Positions 52,027-61,360 are shown, counted from the first letter of the stretch. The stretch is 64,000 bases of DNA from Flavobacteriaceae bacterium UBA4439 (GCA_002390455.1 DGPN01000015.1:47127-111126); one strand, 5' to 3'. Notes: generated by a model from the sequence alone, not told the origin. Numbers and translations are program-made.

Positions 52027-53823
52027 ATGTCCGAAATAAAAAATATTGCCATCATCGCCCACGTTGATCACGGAAAAACAACTCTGGTTGACAAAATCAT
52101 GTTTCATTGTGAATTGTTTCGTGACAATGAAAACAAGGGAGATTTGATTTTGGATAGTAATGACCTAGAAAGGGAAAGAGGAATTACGATTTTATCCAAA
52201 AACGTATCCGTACAATACAAGGACGTCAAAATTAATATCATCGATACTCCAGGTCACGCCGATTTTGGAGGAGAGGTAGAGCGAGTCCTCAACATGGCAG
52301 ATGCGGCAATATTACTGGTCGATGCTTTTGAAGGGCCGATGCCTCAAACCCGATTTGTGCTGAAAAAGGCATTGGATTTAAAATTAAAGCCTCTAATAGT
52401 CATCAACAAAGTGGATAAAGAAAATTGTAGACCTGATGAGGTTCACGAAGCTGTTTTTGATCTGATGTTTGATCTGGGTGCAGAGGAGTGGCAATTAGAT
52501 TTTCCAGTGGTATATGGATCTGCCAAAAACAATTGGATGGGTCAAGACTGGAAAAACCCTACAGACTCTATATCTCCTCTTTTGGACATGGTTTTGGAAC
52601 ATGTACCTGATCCTGAAGTGAAAAGTGGAAATACACAAATGCTAATCACTTCACTAGATTATTCCCCATACACGGGCAGGGTTGCTATTGGAAGGCTCAA
52701 CCGTGGGACTCTTAAAGCAAATATGAATATTAGCCTTGTTGATCGACACGGCGAAATCACTAAGTCGAGAATTAAAGAACTTAATGTGTTTGATGGTTTG
52801 GGAAGACGAAAAGTCGAGGAAGTCCAAGCAGGTGACATCTGTGCCATCATAGGTTTGGAGTCCTTTAATATTGGAGATACCATCGCAGATGCAATTGATC
52901 CAGAGGCGTTACCAACTATAGCCATCGATGAGCCTACCATGAGTATGTTATTCACGATCAACGATTCTCCTTTTTTCGGAAAAGATGGGAAGTTTGTAAC
53001 CTCCCGTCACATCAAAGACCGTCTGGAAAAAGAGTTGGAACGAAATTTGGCCTTACGACTTGAACCCACCGACTCAGCAGATAAATTTTTAGTCTTTGGC
53101 CGTGGGGTAATGCATCTTTCTGTATTGATTGAAACCATGCGGAGAGAGGGATATGAATTGCAAATAGGTCAACCACAGGTAATCATCAAAAATATTGATG
53201 GGGTCAAATGTGAACCCATAGAAACACTTACGATTGATTTGCCCGAAAATTTGTCTGGAAAAGCCATTGAGATGGTTACTCTCAGAAAAGGTGAAATGAT
53301 CAGTTTAGAAAACAAGGGCAATCGTATGCTTTGTGAATTCATCATTCCTTCAAGAGGGATTATTGGATTGAGAAATCAATTGCTCACCAACACTGCAGGT
53401 CAGGCCATAATGAATCATCGTTTTATCGAATTTCAGCCCTATAAAGGGGAAATTCCCAGTAGAATCAATGGGTCGTTAATCTCTATGGAAAAGGGCAGTG
53501 CCATACCCTATGCACTTGATAAACTTCAGGAAAGGGGTAAATTTTTTGTTTTTCCCAATGAAGAAGTTTATACCGGTCAAGTCATCGGTGAAAATAGTCG
53601 AATGGATGATTTGGTCGTCAATGTGACTAAAACTAAAAAACTATCCAATGTAAGGGCCTCAGGTACTGATGAAAAAGTAAGTCTTGCCCCACCCATTAAG
53701 TTTTCTTTAGAGGAAGCCTTGGAGTATATTCAATCCGACGAATATGTCGAAGCAACTCCCAACTTTTTGAGGTTGAGAAAAATCTTTTTGGACGAAAACG
53801 AAAGAAAAAGAAAAGCACAATAA
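52027..53823 (+). CDS. typA: Translational GTPase TypA/BipA
   Basis: A 598-residue ribosome-binding GTPase. G1 is IIAHVDHGKTTLVDK, G2 is in RERGITILSKNVS, G3 is IDTPGHADF, G4 is INKVDKENCRP and G5 is GSAKN. Domain II, EF-G-like domains III and V, and the BipA-specific C-terminal end (FVFPNEEVYTGQVIGENSR; NVRASGTDEKVSLAPP) follow. It assists ribosome assembly or function under stress such as cold. The gene is monocistronic with its own promoter. Confidence 0.98.
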   Translation: MSEIKNIAIIAHVDHGKTTLVDKIMFHCELFRDNENKGDLILDSNDLERERGITILSKNVSVQYKDVKINIIDTPGHADFGGEVERVLNMADAAILLVDAFEGPMPQTRFVLKKALDLKLKPLIVINKVDKENCRPDEVHEAVFDLMFDLGAEEWQLDFPVVYGSAKNNWMGQDWKNPTDSISPLLDMVLEHVPDPEVKSGNTQMLITSLDYSPYTGRVAIGRLNRGTLKANMNISLVDRHGEITKSRIKELNVFDGLGRRKVEEVQAGDICAIIGLESFNIGDTIADAIDPEALPTIAIDEPTMSMLFTINDSPFFGKDGKFVTSRHIKDRLEKELERNLALRLEPTDSADKFLVFGRGVMHLSVLIETMRREGYELQIGQPQVIIKNIDGVKCEPIETLTIDLPENLSGKAIEMVTLRKGEMISLENKGNRMLCEFIIPSRGIIGLRNQLLTNTAGQAIMNHRFIEFQPYKGEIPSRINGSLISMEKGSAIPYALDKLQERGKFFVFPNEEVYTGQVIGENSRMDDLVVNVTKTKKLSNVRASGTDEKVSLAPPIKFSLEEALEYIQSDEYVEATPNFLRLRKIFLDENERKRKAQ

Positions 53824-53934
53824 AGTTTTATCTCAATTAACTGAAGTCAATAATTACCGCTATTAATGATATTGGTGATTTGAAATTTTTAATTGATTTG
53901 TTATATTGGCATATCCATTTCAAAAAAAAACTTC

Positions 53935-55500
53935 GTGAGATCTTATTTCAATATCCTTTTTATACTAGTTATATCGATTCTCTTCAGTTGTAATGCCAAA
54001 TCATCGCGATCAATACCTAGAATTGCCATAGCAGGTTTGGGCATTGAATCCAGCACATTCTCCCCTGCGCAAACCACAGAAGATGCTTTCCACGCCCAGC
54101 AGGGTATGGAGATCATGAAACATTATCCATTTTTGAAATCCGAAAGTAAAAATAGACGCAGGGCACAGTGGTTTCCAGCTTTAAGAGGCAAATCTTTACC
54201 CGGAGGTATTGTGACCCGTGAGGCCTACGAATCATTAATGAAAAAGATGTTAGAGGAACTCACAAAAAATCTACCCTATGATGGACTTTTTTTTGACATT
54301 CACGGTGCCATGAGCGTTGTGGGACTGGATGATCCGGAGGGGGATATGATCACAAGAATTAGAAAAGTGGTAGGAAAAGAAACCCTAATCTCTACTTCTA
54401 TGGATTTACACGGGAATGTTTCCAAACGCCTGGCTCATCAATCCGATTTGATTACCTGTTACCGAATGGCACCGCACGAGGACGCTCTAATATCCAAACA
54501 GAGGGCCTTGGAGAATCTCTTGGATCGACTCGAAAATGGAAAAGGCAAACCGCCCTACAAGGCTTGGATTGCTGTACCTATATTGTTGCCCGGTGAAAAA
54601 ACCAGTACCCGAATAGAACCAGGGAAAAGTCTATATGCCAAAGTACCAGAGGTTGAGTCCCAGGCGGGTATTCTGGATGCGGCCATTTGGATGGGCTATC
54701 CTTGGGCGGATGAACCCCGTAACCACGGGGTGGTTATGGTCACAGGCGACGACCATCAGGCGGTGGTTGATAATGCCGAACGGCTTGCAAAACACTTTTG
54801 GCAGGTAAGAAATGAATTTGTTTTCGTTGCCCCCACCACCAGTTTTGAAGAAAGTATGGCATTGGCGCTGAAAAGTAAGGACAAACCCTATATTATCAGT
54901 GATATGGGTGACAACCCCACCGCAGGAGGGGCAGGAGATGTGACTTGGACGTTGAAAGAGATACTCGCCATGCCCATTTTTCAAAGTGACTCAGGTCCCG
55001 AGCTAATCTACGCATCTATCCCTGGTCCGGACTTTATTTCAAAAGCATTGGTCGCTGGAGAAGGCTCGATGGTTACTGGTTCTGTGGGAGCAATGGTCGA
55101 TGGTCGGTATGCAGGCCCCATTATCTTAAAAGCAAAGGTCTTGTCTATTCGCAAAGGCGATCTTCATGCAGCCGTCGAAGCTGTGGCACAAGTTGGCAGT
55201 GTAAAAGTTATTGTTACCCAAAAAAGAAAACCCTATCATTATGAAAAAGATTTTACCCAACTGGGTTTAAATCCTAAAAATACCGATATTTTGGTAGTAA
55301 AAATCGGATATTTAGTTCCCGAACTTTATGATATGAGAGGAGGGTGGACCATGGCCTTGACCCCTGGTGGTGTAGATCAAAATTTGGAAAGGTTGGATTA
55401 TCGTAGAATCAATCGACCCATGTTTCCCCTAGATAAAGAATTTCCCGATCTGGATTTGAGCGCAAAGATCATTCCTACTTCCGATCAGAAATTAAATTAA
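53935..55500 (+). CDS. M81 family metallopeptidase (MlrC-like) lipoprotein
   Basis: A 521-residue protein. A lipoprotein signal (LFILVISILFSC) precedes the MlrC N-terminal domain (RIAIAGLGIESSTFSPAQT; LFFDIHGAMSVVGLDDPEGDMI; STSMDLHGNVSKRLAHQSDLI; CYRMAPHED with probable metal ligands) and the MlrC C-terminal domain (ISDMGDNPTAGGAGDVTW). The founding member, microcystinase C, opens linear peptides. Start: the GTG at 53935 directly gives the lipoprotein signal; an earlier in-frame TTG at 53893 adds 14 unlike residues. Envelope location is unusual for the family and inferred from the lipobox. Confidence 0.87.
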   Translation: MRSYFNILFILVISILFSCNAKSSRSIPRIAIAGLGIESSTFSPAQTTEDAFHAQQGMEIMKHYPFLKSESKNRRRAQWFPALRGKSLPGGIVTREAYESLMKKMLEELTKNLPYDGLFFDIHGAMSVVGLDDPEGDMITRIRKVVGKETLISTSMDLHGNVSKRLAHQSDLITCYRMAPHEDALISKQRALENLLDRLENGKGKPPYKAWIAVPILLPGEKTSTRIEPGKSLYAKVPEVESQAGILDAAIWMGYPWADEPRNHGVVMVTGDDHQAVVDNAERLAKHFWQVRNEFVFVAPTTSFEESMALALKSKDKPYIISDMGDNPTAGGAGDVTWTLKEILAMPIFQSDSGPELIYASIPGPDFISKALVAGEGSMVTGSVGAMVDGRYAGPIILKAKVLSIRKGDLHAAVEAVAQVGSVKVIVTQKRKPYHYEKDFTQLGLNPKNTDILVVKIGYLVPELYDMRGGWTMALTPGGVDQNLERLDYRRINRPMFPLDKEFPDLDLSAKIIPTSDQKLN

Positions 55501-55511
55501 TTAATAAACAG

Positions 55512-56483
55512 ATGAAAAAAATAAACTTGATCGTACTCTCCTTTTTCTGCTTTACTGTGGCTTGGTCACAATTACCTCTAGCTGAAAAAACATTAAAGGT
55601 GATGGATTTTAAAATTGTTGAGGGAGATACTCTAAAGGTATATTGGTATCCAGCAGAGTCTCAAAATACTAAGTCAACAGGAGCCATTGCCTTCTTTTTT
55701 GGAGGGGGTTGGAGAGGAGGTTCATATACTCATTTTCAAAGGCAAGCCTTGTATTTCTCTCAGCGCGGACTGACTTCTTTTCTTTTTGATTACAGGGTTG
55801 AAAGCCGACAGAATACCAGTCCAGTGGAATGCATCAAAGATGCGAGAAGTGCCCTGCGATTCTTAAAACAAAACCACGCTATTTTTAATATAGATCCTCA
55901 GAAAATCATTGCTTCGGGAGGTTCTGCGGGAGGACATATTGCCGCAGCCACCGGCACGATTCATTCCGTCAATGAATCAACAGATGATCTAAACATTGAT
56001 CCCACACCTGCTGCCATGGTACTTTTTAATCCGGTTTTTGACAATGGGCCTAATGGTTATCACGGCTCCAATGCGAAGGCGCTGATTGAGGATGATTTCC
56101 TGTGTCATTGTACATCCTACCCAATTTCCAATGGGAAATGGGCCTCACTTTTCAAAGAACGATACAAAGAGATTTCTCCCTTTCACAACATTTCTGATCA
56201 AACGCCACCCTCGTTGGTGATGTTTGGAAATCAAGACCATCTGGTACCCGAAGCGACCGCAGAAAGTTTCCAAGAACAAATGAAACAACTCAATAACGTA
56301 TGTCAGTTGATCATATACAAAGGAGCCAAACACGGTTTTTTCAACGGGGTGAACACCAAAGTCAATGAAGACAATTTAGTCCAAGCAGAATATTTTTATG
56401 GTACCCTACAAGCCAGCGATGACTTTTTGGTTGGCCTAGATTTATTGAAAGAAAAAGCCAATGTGAGGGATTATTTTTATTAA
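55512..56483 (+). CDS. Secreted alpha/beta-hydrolase (carboxylesterase)
   Basis: A 323-residue exported esterase. Signal peptide LIVLSFFCFTVAWSQ. The oxyanion loop is AIAFFFGGGWRGGSY (GGGW). The nucleophile is in IIASGGSAGGHIAAATG, the acid in MFGNQDHLVPEATAESF and the His in YKGAKHGFFN. This is the HSL/carboxylesterase branch often acting on acetylated sugars. It is 11 nt behind the M81 gene, so both are co-expressed. Confidence 0.9.
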   Translation: MKKINLIVLSFFCFTVAWSQLPLAEKTLKVMDFKIVEGDTLKVYWYPAESQNTKSTGAIAFFFGGGWRGGSYTHFQRQALYFSQRGLTSFLFDYRVESRQNTSPVECIKDARSALRFLKQNHAIFNIDPQKIIASGGSAGGHIAAATGTIHSVNESTDDLNIDPTPAAMVLFNPVFDNGPNGYHGSNAKALIEDDFLCHCTSYPISNGKWASLFKERYKEISPFHNISDQTPPSLVMFGNQDHLVPEATAESFQEQMKQLNNVCQLIIYKGAKHGFFNGVNTKVNEDNLVQAEYFYGTLQASDDFLVGLDLLKEKANVRDYFY

Positions 56484-56543
56484 ATTTCCAAAGGTCAAAA
56501 GTCGATAGTTTTGAATGGATTCCTTTAGATCGTAATTTCGAGA

Positions 56544-57746
56544 TTAAAAGTATTTGGAAAGTGTGAAGCTAAAATAACTGTCCTGTTTGAAAAACAATAG
56601 GAACAACTCCTGATCCGAAACTCCACTAAAAATCCTACCTTCTATTGAACAAACCAAACCGTTGGCCAATCTTCTGGAGGCTTCTACAGTAAATAAATGT
56701 GTTTGTGTATCTAAATCGTATATACCACCCCCTAATATTGATGTATCCTGAGTGTCATTAAATGCAACTCTTGAACCGTAGAAAACATCATTTTGAAGAC
56801 CCGATAAGGCCCAATCATCTCTTTCATCGTAGAGATACTCTACCAGGACTCCAATGTCTAGGCCATTATTGTTTACGTTTGAAAAAGTGTACTCCAAGCC
56901 TGCATCCATGGCAAAAAATTCTTGTTGCTCTGCTTTGCGAAAAATAGATTCAAACTTAAATAAAACAGCTCCTGCTGTAATTTGAAAATCCAAACCCAAC
57001 TGGTCAATTAGGGGATAAAAGGCTTTAATATTTCCTCGATCATCAAATTCAAAATAGGGTTCTCTTCCGTTTCCTGAAAAGTAAGACAATCCAATATCCA
57101 GTACACCAATGTAATGTTTCCATCTGGCGGCAAAATCAGGGTGCCATTCTTCCTTGTCACTTTCGTAACCAATGGCGTCAGCCTCTAGAACAGTACTGAA
57201 TCTAAAGCGTCCTTTTTCTCCGGCAAAACCACGTTTGCGGTGGTAGGGCAAATAAAACAAATCCAAGCTCCCCCAATCGGAGCTGAACCAACTGAACTGA
57301 ACCATAGGTTGGCCCAACTTTTCCTCACCATCAAAACTTTTTAATGCGTCGGTTTGGTTGATGATGTCCACCAAATGATTACTCTCTGTTACGCCCCAAA
57401 AAACTTTTTTAAACCCTACACTCAATTCCCAATTGTTTTGGGCCTTTTGATAGTAGAATTCCCTCAAATCCCAGTATCTTCTATTTTCATCACGATCAAT
57501 ACTAAAATAGGCTGAGGCTATAAAATTTTGATAACCATTTTCCCAACCAAAAGAGTATGTTGGTTGGATGCCAATCGAAGGATAATCTTTTAACTGATTG
57601 TCAAATTGAGGGGCATCATAGAAATGGCGATATTGAGCATTGAACTCCCATTCAATAGTCGTTTTTACCTCATCTTTCTCGGTTTGTGCCATCACAATGA
57701 CGGAGAACAAGAAGATGAAAGCTAAAAAAAAATTAGATGACTTCAT
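56544..57746 (-). CDS. Outer-membrane beta-barrel protein of the RND operon
   Basis: A 400-residue protein. The signal peptide is about 1-20 (FLAFIFLFSVIVMAQ). Alternating aromatic and polar strands run throughout (EWEFNAQYRHFYDAP; WELSVGFKKVFWGVTESNH; LDIGLSYFSGNGREP; LDIGVLVEYLYDE) and it ends in a terminal Phe (YFSFTLSKYF), as outer-membrane barrels do. Strands can be counted for about 16-18. No named family is recognised. As the last gene after the RND transporter and LolA-like protein it is probably the outer-membrane part of that export unit. Confidence 0.8.
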   Translation of the reverse strand: MKSSNFFLAFIFLFSVIVMAQTEKDEVKTTIEWEFNAQYRHFYDAPQFDNQLKDYPSIGIQPTYSFGWENGYQNFIASAYFSIDRDENRRYWDLREFYYQKAQNNWELSVGFKKVFWGVTESNHLVDIINQTDALKSFDGEEKLGQPMVQFSWFSSDWGSLDLFYLPYHRKRGFAGEKGRFRFSTVLEADAIGYESDKEEWHPDFAARWKHYIGVLDIGLSYFSGNGREPYFEFDDRGNIKAFYPLIDQLGLDFQITAGAVLFKFESIFRKAEQQEFFAMDAGLEYTFSNVNNNGLDIGVLVEYLYDERDDWALSGLQNDVFYGSRVAFNDTQDTSILGGGIYDLDTQTHLFTVEASRRLANGLVCSIEGRIFSGVSDQELFLLFFKQDSYFSFTLSKYF

Positions 57747-57796
57747 GAATTAAAAAACAGCCCCCTGTTAGGAGGCCGTATTGTTTATGGAAAAGA

Positions 57797-58567
57797 TTAG
57801 TTAGCAGCTCTGCGCAAGGCCATTTCGGTAAAATCCTCGTCTTTTAGGTTTATTTCAAAGTTGTAATTGTTAAAAAACAATAAGGTTTCTTTTTTACTTT
57901 GGTGGTTGACCATTTCAAATTTACTGGCTCTCCAAAACTTGTCCTTGTAGCGATTGTATTCAGTATAGCTCAAAGTTTTGAGTAATGCTCCTTTTCTATC
58001 GTAAAATTCAATGGTCTCCAAACGGTAATCTTTCGCTTGGTTATAAACAGCAATTCTCTTTTTATATCCCGATTTTGGGTCTACCGGATATTGTTCGACA
58101 TACAATAAGTCTCCTTCTTCTTTCAGAAATTTATAGGTGTTTTTTTCCAATTCGACAGACGACAAATCTTCATAAGCAAATTCACTTCCCACAAAAGGAC
58201 CTGATTTATTACTGGATGAAATACGTTTTGTGCGTTTGATTGAAGGCAAAAACAACCATTGATCGTCTGCTCCCTGTTTGTGAGTAAAAGTCAAGGTAGA
58301 GGTTCCTTTGATATCTTTGGGACTGGTGAATACAATCATGGACTTGTCTCCGTCTTCGTCCAACTCCAGTGTTTTGTTACTCAGAGTTCTTTCGCTCAAT
58401 TGACCATTTTTGTTTTTCAACACCATTTTCAAATCAACTGAGGAACTTCCAAAGCCTCTATCTGCCTCTATGGCTTTTGAAACAATTTCAAGACCTTTTT
58501 CTTCGGCTGTTTGAGCTGTTGCCAATATTGGAAAAGTCAAAAGCAGTGTAAGTATTATTTTTTTCAT
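57797..58567 (-). CDS. LolA-like outer-membrane lipoprotein-sorting protein
   Basis: A 256-residue periplasmic protein with signal peptide (ILTLLLTFPILATAQ). The domain is the LolA-type half-barrel of the outer-membrane lipoprotein-sorting family: MIVFTSPKDIKGTSTLTFTHKQGADDQWLFLPSIKRTKRI, then SGPFVGSEFAYEDLSSVELEKNTYKFL and the conserved tail FWRASKFEMVNHQSKKETLLFFNNYNF. It would carry a hydrophobic cargo across the periplasm. It starts 25 nt after the RND gene. The ATG at 58567 is chosen; eight more residues are in frame upstream. Confidence 0.9.
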   Translation of the reverse strand: MKKIILTLLLTFPILATAQTAEEKGLEIVSKAIEADRGFGSSSVDLKMVLKNKNGQLSERTLSNKTLELDEDGDKSMIVFTSPKDIKGTSTLTFTHKQGADDQWLFLPSIKRTKRISSSNKSGPFVGSEFAYEDLSSVELEKNTYKFLKEEGDLLYVEQYPVDPKSGYKKRIAVYNQAKDYRLETIEFYDRKGALLKTLSYTEYNRYKDKFWRASKFEMVNHQSKKETLLFFNNYNFEINLKDEDFTEMALRRAAN

Positions 58568-58592
58568 CTTATTTAAATATTTGTTTATCAAA

Positions 58593-60926
58593 TTAATTCG
58601 CTTCTTTCAAAGTACTTTTTTCTTTGTAGGCCAATATCAATATGGAGGGGAGAAGGATAAAGTCGATGACCAAGGCCGCAGTGATAATGACCACTGTTAT
58701 TCTGGCCATATAACTGTTGAGCGCAAAAGGGGAAGTAGAAAGTACCGTAAAACCGGCAACCAAAACCAAGGTAGTGATGACCAATGCCCTGCCAACAGTC
58801 TCAAAAGCATAAATCACTGAATCTTTTGCGTTGTAGTTCAATTCTCTTCTGGCCCTGAGGAATTTACTCATAAAGTGAACTGTGTCATCCACAATAATCC
58901 CCAATGTCATTCCGAAGACGACTACCATGCCTGTATTGATTTCAGCCAAATATAGCGCCCAAAAACCAAATCCTACGATTACGGGAGTAAGGTTGGGAAT
59001 CAGACTGATTGCACCCATTTTAAAACTTTTTAATGCCAACATCAAAACAAGAGAAATTAATAATAAAGCGATGATGTTACCTTTGATCATACTGTCAGCC
59101 TGACGAAAACCAAGTTTGGCAAACATTACGGTAGGACTTACACCAATGGCGTGCATGTACTCGGGTGTGTTTTCCTTTAGCCAATTTTCTGCTCTTTCAG
59201 TAAACTCCAACATTTTCTTACTACCCAAATTTTGAAGCACCACTGTCAATCGGGTTTCTGATTTGTCTACATTGATCTGATTATTGAGATCTAAACCAAA
59301 AGGGAGCGAAAGTTCGTAGAGCAATAAATATTGCGCAGCTTCTTGTCGATTGGTCGGTACTTTATAGTAGGATGCATCGTCTCCGTGCATTGATTTGTTG
59401 ATTTTTCTTGTTACCTCAGCAAAGGAATTCACATGAATAACTTCCTCCTGCTCTTTGAGCCACTCCTCAAAAGCATTTAGTTTTTCCAAATAAATAGGAT
59501 TGTTGATTCCTCCACTTTCTCCGCTTCCAATGGAGAATTCAGCATTGTAAATCCCTGTGAGGTTCTCATTGATAAAATCACTATCTGTTCTGAACTTTAC
59601 GGTTTTATCAAAATAATCTACAAAACTGTCATTGAAAACATTTTGAAGGGCCATTAGTGTCATTCCAATGATAAAAACAGAAGAAATGACGGTAAGACGA
59701 ATGGGCTGTTTGGCAATAAACTGTCCCAAAGTGGTATAAAAAGATACTTTGTTATTTTTCGCTTCATTTTTGGAACTTTTCCATATCGGGAAAATGGCCA
59801 TTAAAGCGGGTAGGGTAGTTGTGGAGTATAAAAAAGCCATGCACATTCCGAAAGCCGTGATATTGCCTAAATGCCAAAAGGGAGGTACTTCACCAAAGTT
59901 TAAAGTTAAGAATCCTACTACTGTTGTCAAACTGGTAATAAAGACTGGCATAAAATTAAGTCGCATACTTTCGATGATGGCTTCCTTCTTTTGATAGCCT
60001 TCTTTTCTGAACTTTTGCAAAAGGGTTACCAAAATATGGATACTGTCGGCCACTGCCAAAGTGAGAATCATGGTAGGGAAAACCGACGATGGAGCGGTAA
60101 GTTTTATTCCACTCAAGCCAATAAATCCTACGGCACTTATGATGGAAAGCATTACTACCGCCAAAGTAGCTAATGTTGCAAAAATATTTCTCGTTAGCAA
60201 TAGGGTTACCGCAATAACAATTAAAAACATAATTCCAATCAAAGCCAAATCGTTTTGAGAGGATTCAAAAAAGGCGGTGTTTAGGGGAACATTTCCTGAT
60301 ACATAAACGTCAAACTGAGGATGTTTTTCTTCAAATGCAGCGATCATGGCTCTGCTGGCCACAGTGATTTCTGGAATTTCCTTGGCGCTGTCAATACCAG
60401 GTAAACGAACCGTTACATTAACGGCGGCTACGCTTCCCTCTTTATTGACCAGCCGATTCACCAATACAGGGTCATTTAGGGCAATCTTTTTAATTTCTTC
60501 TATCTTTTCTGCAGTGAGATTTTCCGACTCATAGGATAAATCTTCAACATACAAATCGTCACCTTCAGCTCGGGTGTGTTGATAATTGGTCAAGGCATCT
60601 ACCCTTGAGGAATAAGGAGTATTCCATGCCTCAGCGGTCAACTCTTCAATAGCGATCAAATTTTCTTTGGTAAAAATATTCTTGTTTTTTGGCGCCAAAA
60701 CCATAATCATATTATCCACCTTAGAATATTTTTCTTGCAGACCATCAAAGGCTTCAAGTTCTGGATTGGATTTACTGAAGAATACGTGGTAGTCACCGTC
60801 AAATTCCATCTTACCTTGGGAGCCCAGGCCCATAGCTAAGACTATGGTCAATAGCAAGACTGCCCACTTGTGTTTTATTACAAACTTCCCCCAATTTTCA
60901 GCAAATGAGTTTTTTGATTTATTCAT
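58593..60926 (-). CDS. RND/MMPL family transporter
   Basis: A 777-residue inner-membrane protein with about 12 transmembrane helices: one N-terminal, a large periplasmic loop, five clustered helices, and this plan repeated. The start WAVLLLTIVLAMGLGSQGKMEFDGDYHVFF and the sterol-sensing-like helices (ILTLAVADSIHILVTLLQKF; VFGMTLGIIVDDTVHFMSKF) with charged Asp residues are the MMPL/HpnN-type signature of hydrophobic-substrate exporters. It is the first gene of the operon with the LolA-like and barrel proteins, divergent from the HxlR regulator. Confidence 0.93.
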   Translation of the reverse strand: MNKSKNSFAENWGKFVIKHKWAVLLLTIVLAMGLGSQGKMEFDGDYHVFFSKSNPELEAFDGLQEKYSKVDNMIMVLAPKNKNIFTKENLIAIEELTAEAWNTPYSSRVDALTNYQHTRAEGDDLYVEDLSYESENLTAEKIEEIKKIALNDPVLVNRLVNKEGSVAAVNVTVRLPGIDSAKEIPEITVASRAMIAAFEEKHPQFDVYVSGNVPLNTAFFESSQNDLALIGIMFLIVIAVTLLLTRNIFATLATLAVVMLSIISAVGFIGLSGIKLTAPSSVFPTMILTLAVADSIHILVTLLQKFRKEGYQKKEAIIESMRLNFMPVFITSLTTVVGFLTLNFGEVPPFWHLGNITAFGMCMAFLYSTTTLPALMAIFPIWKSSKNEAKNNKVSFYTTLGQFIAKQPIRLTVISSVFIIGMTLMALQNVFNDSFVDYFDKTVKFRTDSDFINENLTGIYNAEFSIGSGESGGINNPIYLEKLNAFEEWLKEQEEVIHVNSFAEVTRKINKSMHGDDASYYKVPTNRQEAAQYLLLYELSLPFGLDLNNQINVDKSETRLTVVLQNLGSKKMLEFTERAENWLKENTPEYMHAIGVSPTVMFAKLGFRQADSMIKGNIIALLLISLVLMLALKSFKMGAISLIPNLTPVIVGFGFWALYLAEINTGMVVVFGMTLGIIVDDTVHFMSKFLRARRELNYNAKDSVIYAFETVGRALVITTLVLVAGFTVLSTSPFALNSYMARITVVIITAALVIDFILLPSILILAYKEKSTLKEAN

Positions 60927-60943
60927 GGTTAATTAAATTTTTG

Positions 60944-60951
60944 CTAAGATA
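60944..60951 (-). promoter_or_regulatory. Probable -7 element of the RND operon
   Basis: TATCTTAG on the minus strand is one mismatch from TAnnTTTG, 17 nt before the RND ATG. The inverted repeat covers the region where the -33 box should be, so a bound regulator would block it. Confidence 0.35.
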
Positions 60952-60958
60952 TAGTTTT

Positions 60959-60975
60959 AGTTACATAAAGTAACT
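60959..60975. promoter_or_regulatory. Inverted repeat, probable HxlR operator
   Basis: AGTTAC, 5 nt (ATAAA), GTAACT: a perfect 6-bp inverted repeat centred between the divergent HxlR and RND genes. It lies in the -33 region of both predicted promoters. The size and symmetry suit a dimeric winged-helix regulator such as the adjacent HxlR protein. Confidence 0.6.
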
Positions 60976-60993
60976 GATAATTTTATGTATATT

Positions 60994-61001
60994 TAAATTT
61001 G
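60994..61001 (+). promoter_or_regulatory. -7 element of the HxlR gene
   Basis: An exact TAAATTTG, 15 nt before the GTG start; predicted leader about 9 nt. The -33 position falls at the right arm of the inverted repeat, suggesting autoregulation. Confidence 0.5.
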
Positions 61002-61016
61002 TAGAAAATCATAGCT

Positions 61017-61337
61017 GTGAGTTTTAAAAAACCGTTTTGTCCTATCGTAAATGCCATGAAAATTTTGGGTGGAAAATGGAAGTTACCCATACTTTTTCAA
61101 TTGATGAGTGGTCAAATGCGTTTTTCAACCTTGGCCTCTTCGATTCCCAACCTTTCCAGAAAGGTACTGTCGGAACAACTTAAGCAAATGGAAAAGGATG
61201 GATTGGTTCTTCGTGAAGAGTTTGATCAAAGCCCGCCAAAAGTAGAATACTCCTTGACAAAACACGCTCGAAAACTGAAACCCATTTTGGAGTATTTGTA
61301 TCAATGGAATAAACCTGCATTAAACCCTAAGAAATAG
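61017..61337 (+). CDS. HxlR-family winged-helix transcriptional regulator
   Basis: A 106-residue DNA-binding protein with a GTG start. The family hallmark is CPIVNAMKILGGKWKLPILFQLMSGQMRFSTLASSIPNLSRKVLSEQLKQMEKDGLV. The N-terminal Cys (position 8) just before the first helix is the residue used for thiol or electrophile sensing in some members (YodB, HypR). Divergent from the RND operon, it probably represses that operon and itself. The effector is unknown. Confidence 0.92.
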   Translation: MSFKKPFCPIVNAMKILGGKWKLPILFQLMSGQMRFSTLASSIPNLSRKVLSEQLKQMEKDGLVLREEFDQSPPKVEYSLTKHARKLKPILEYLYQWNKPALNPKK

Positions 61338-61360
61338 TTGTATGCACTTACACTGCTATA

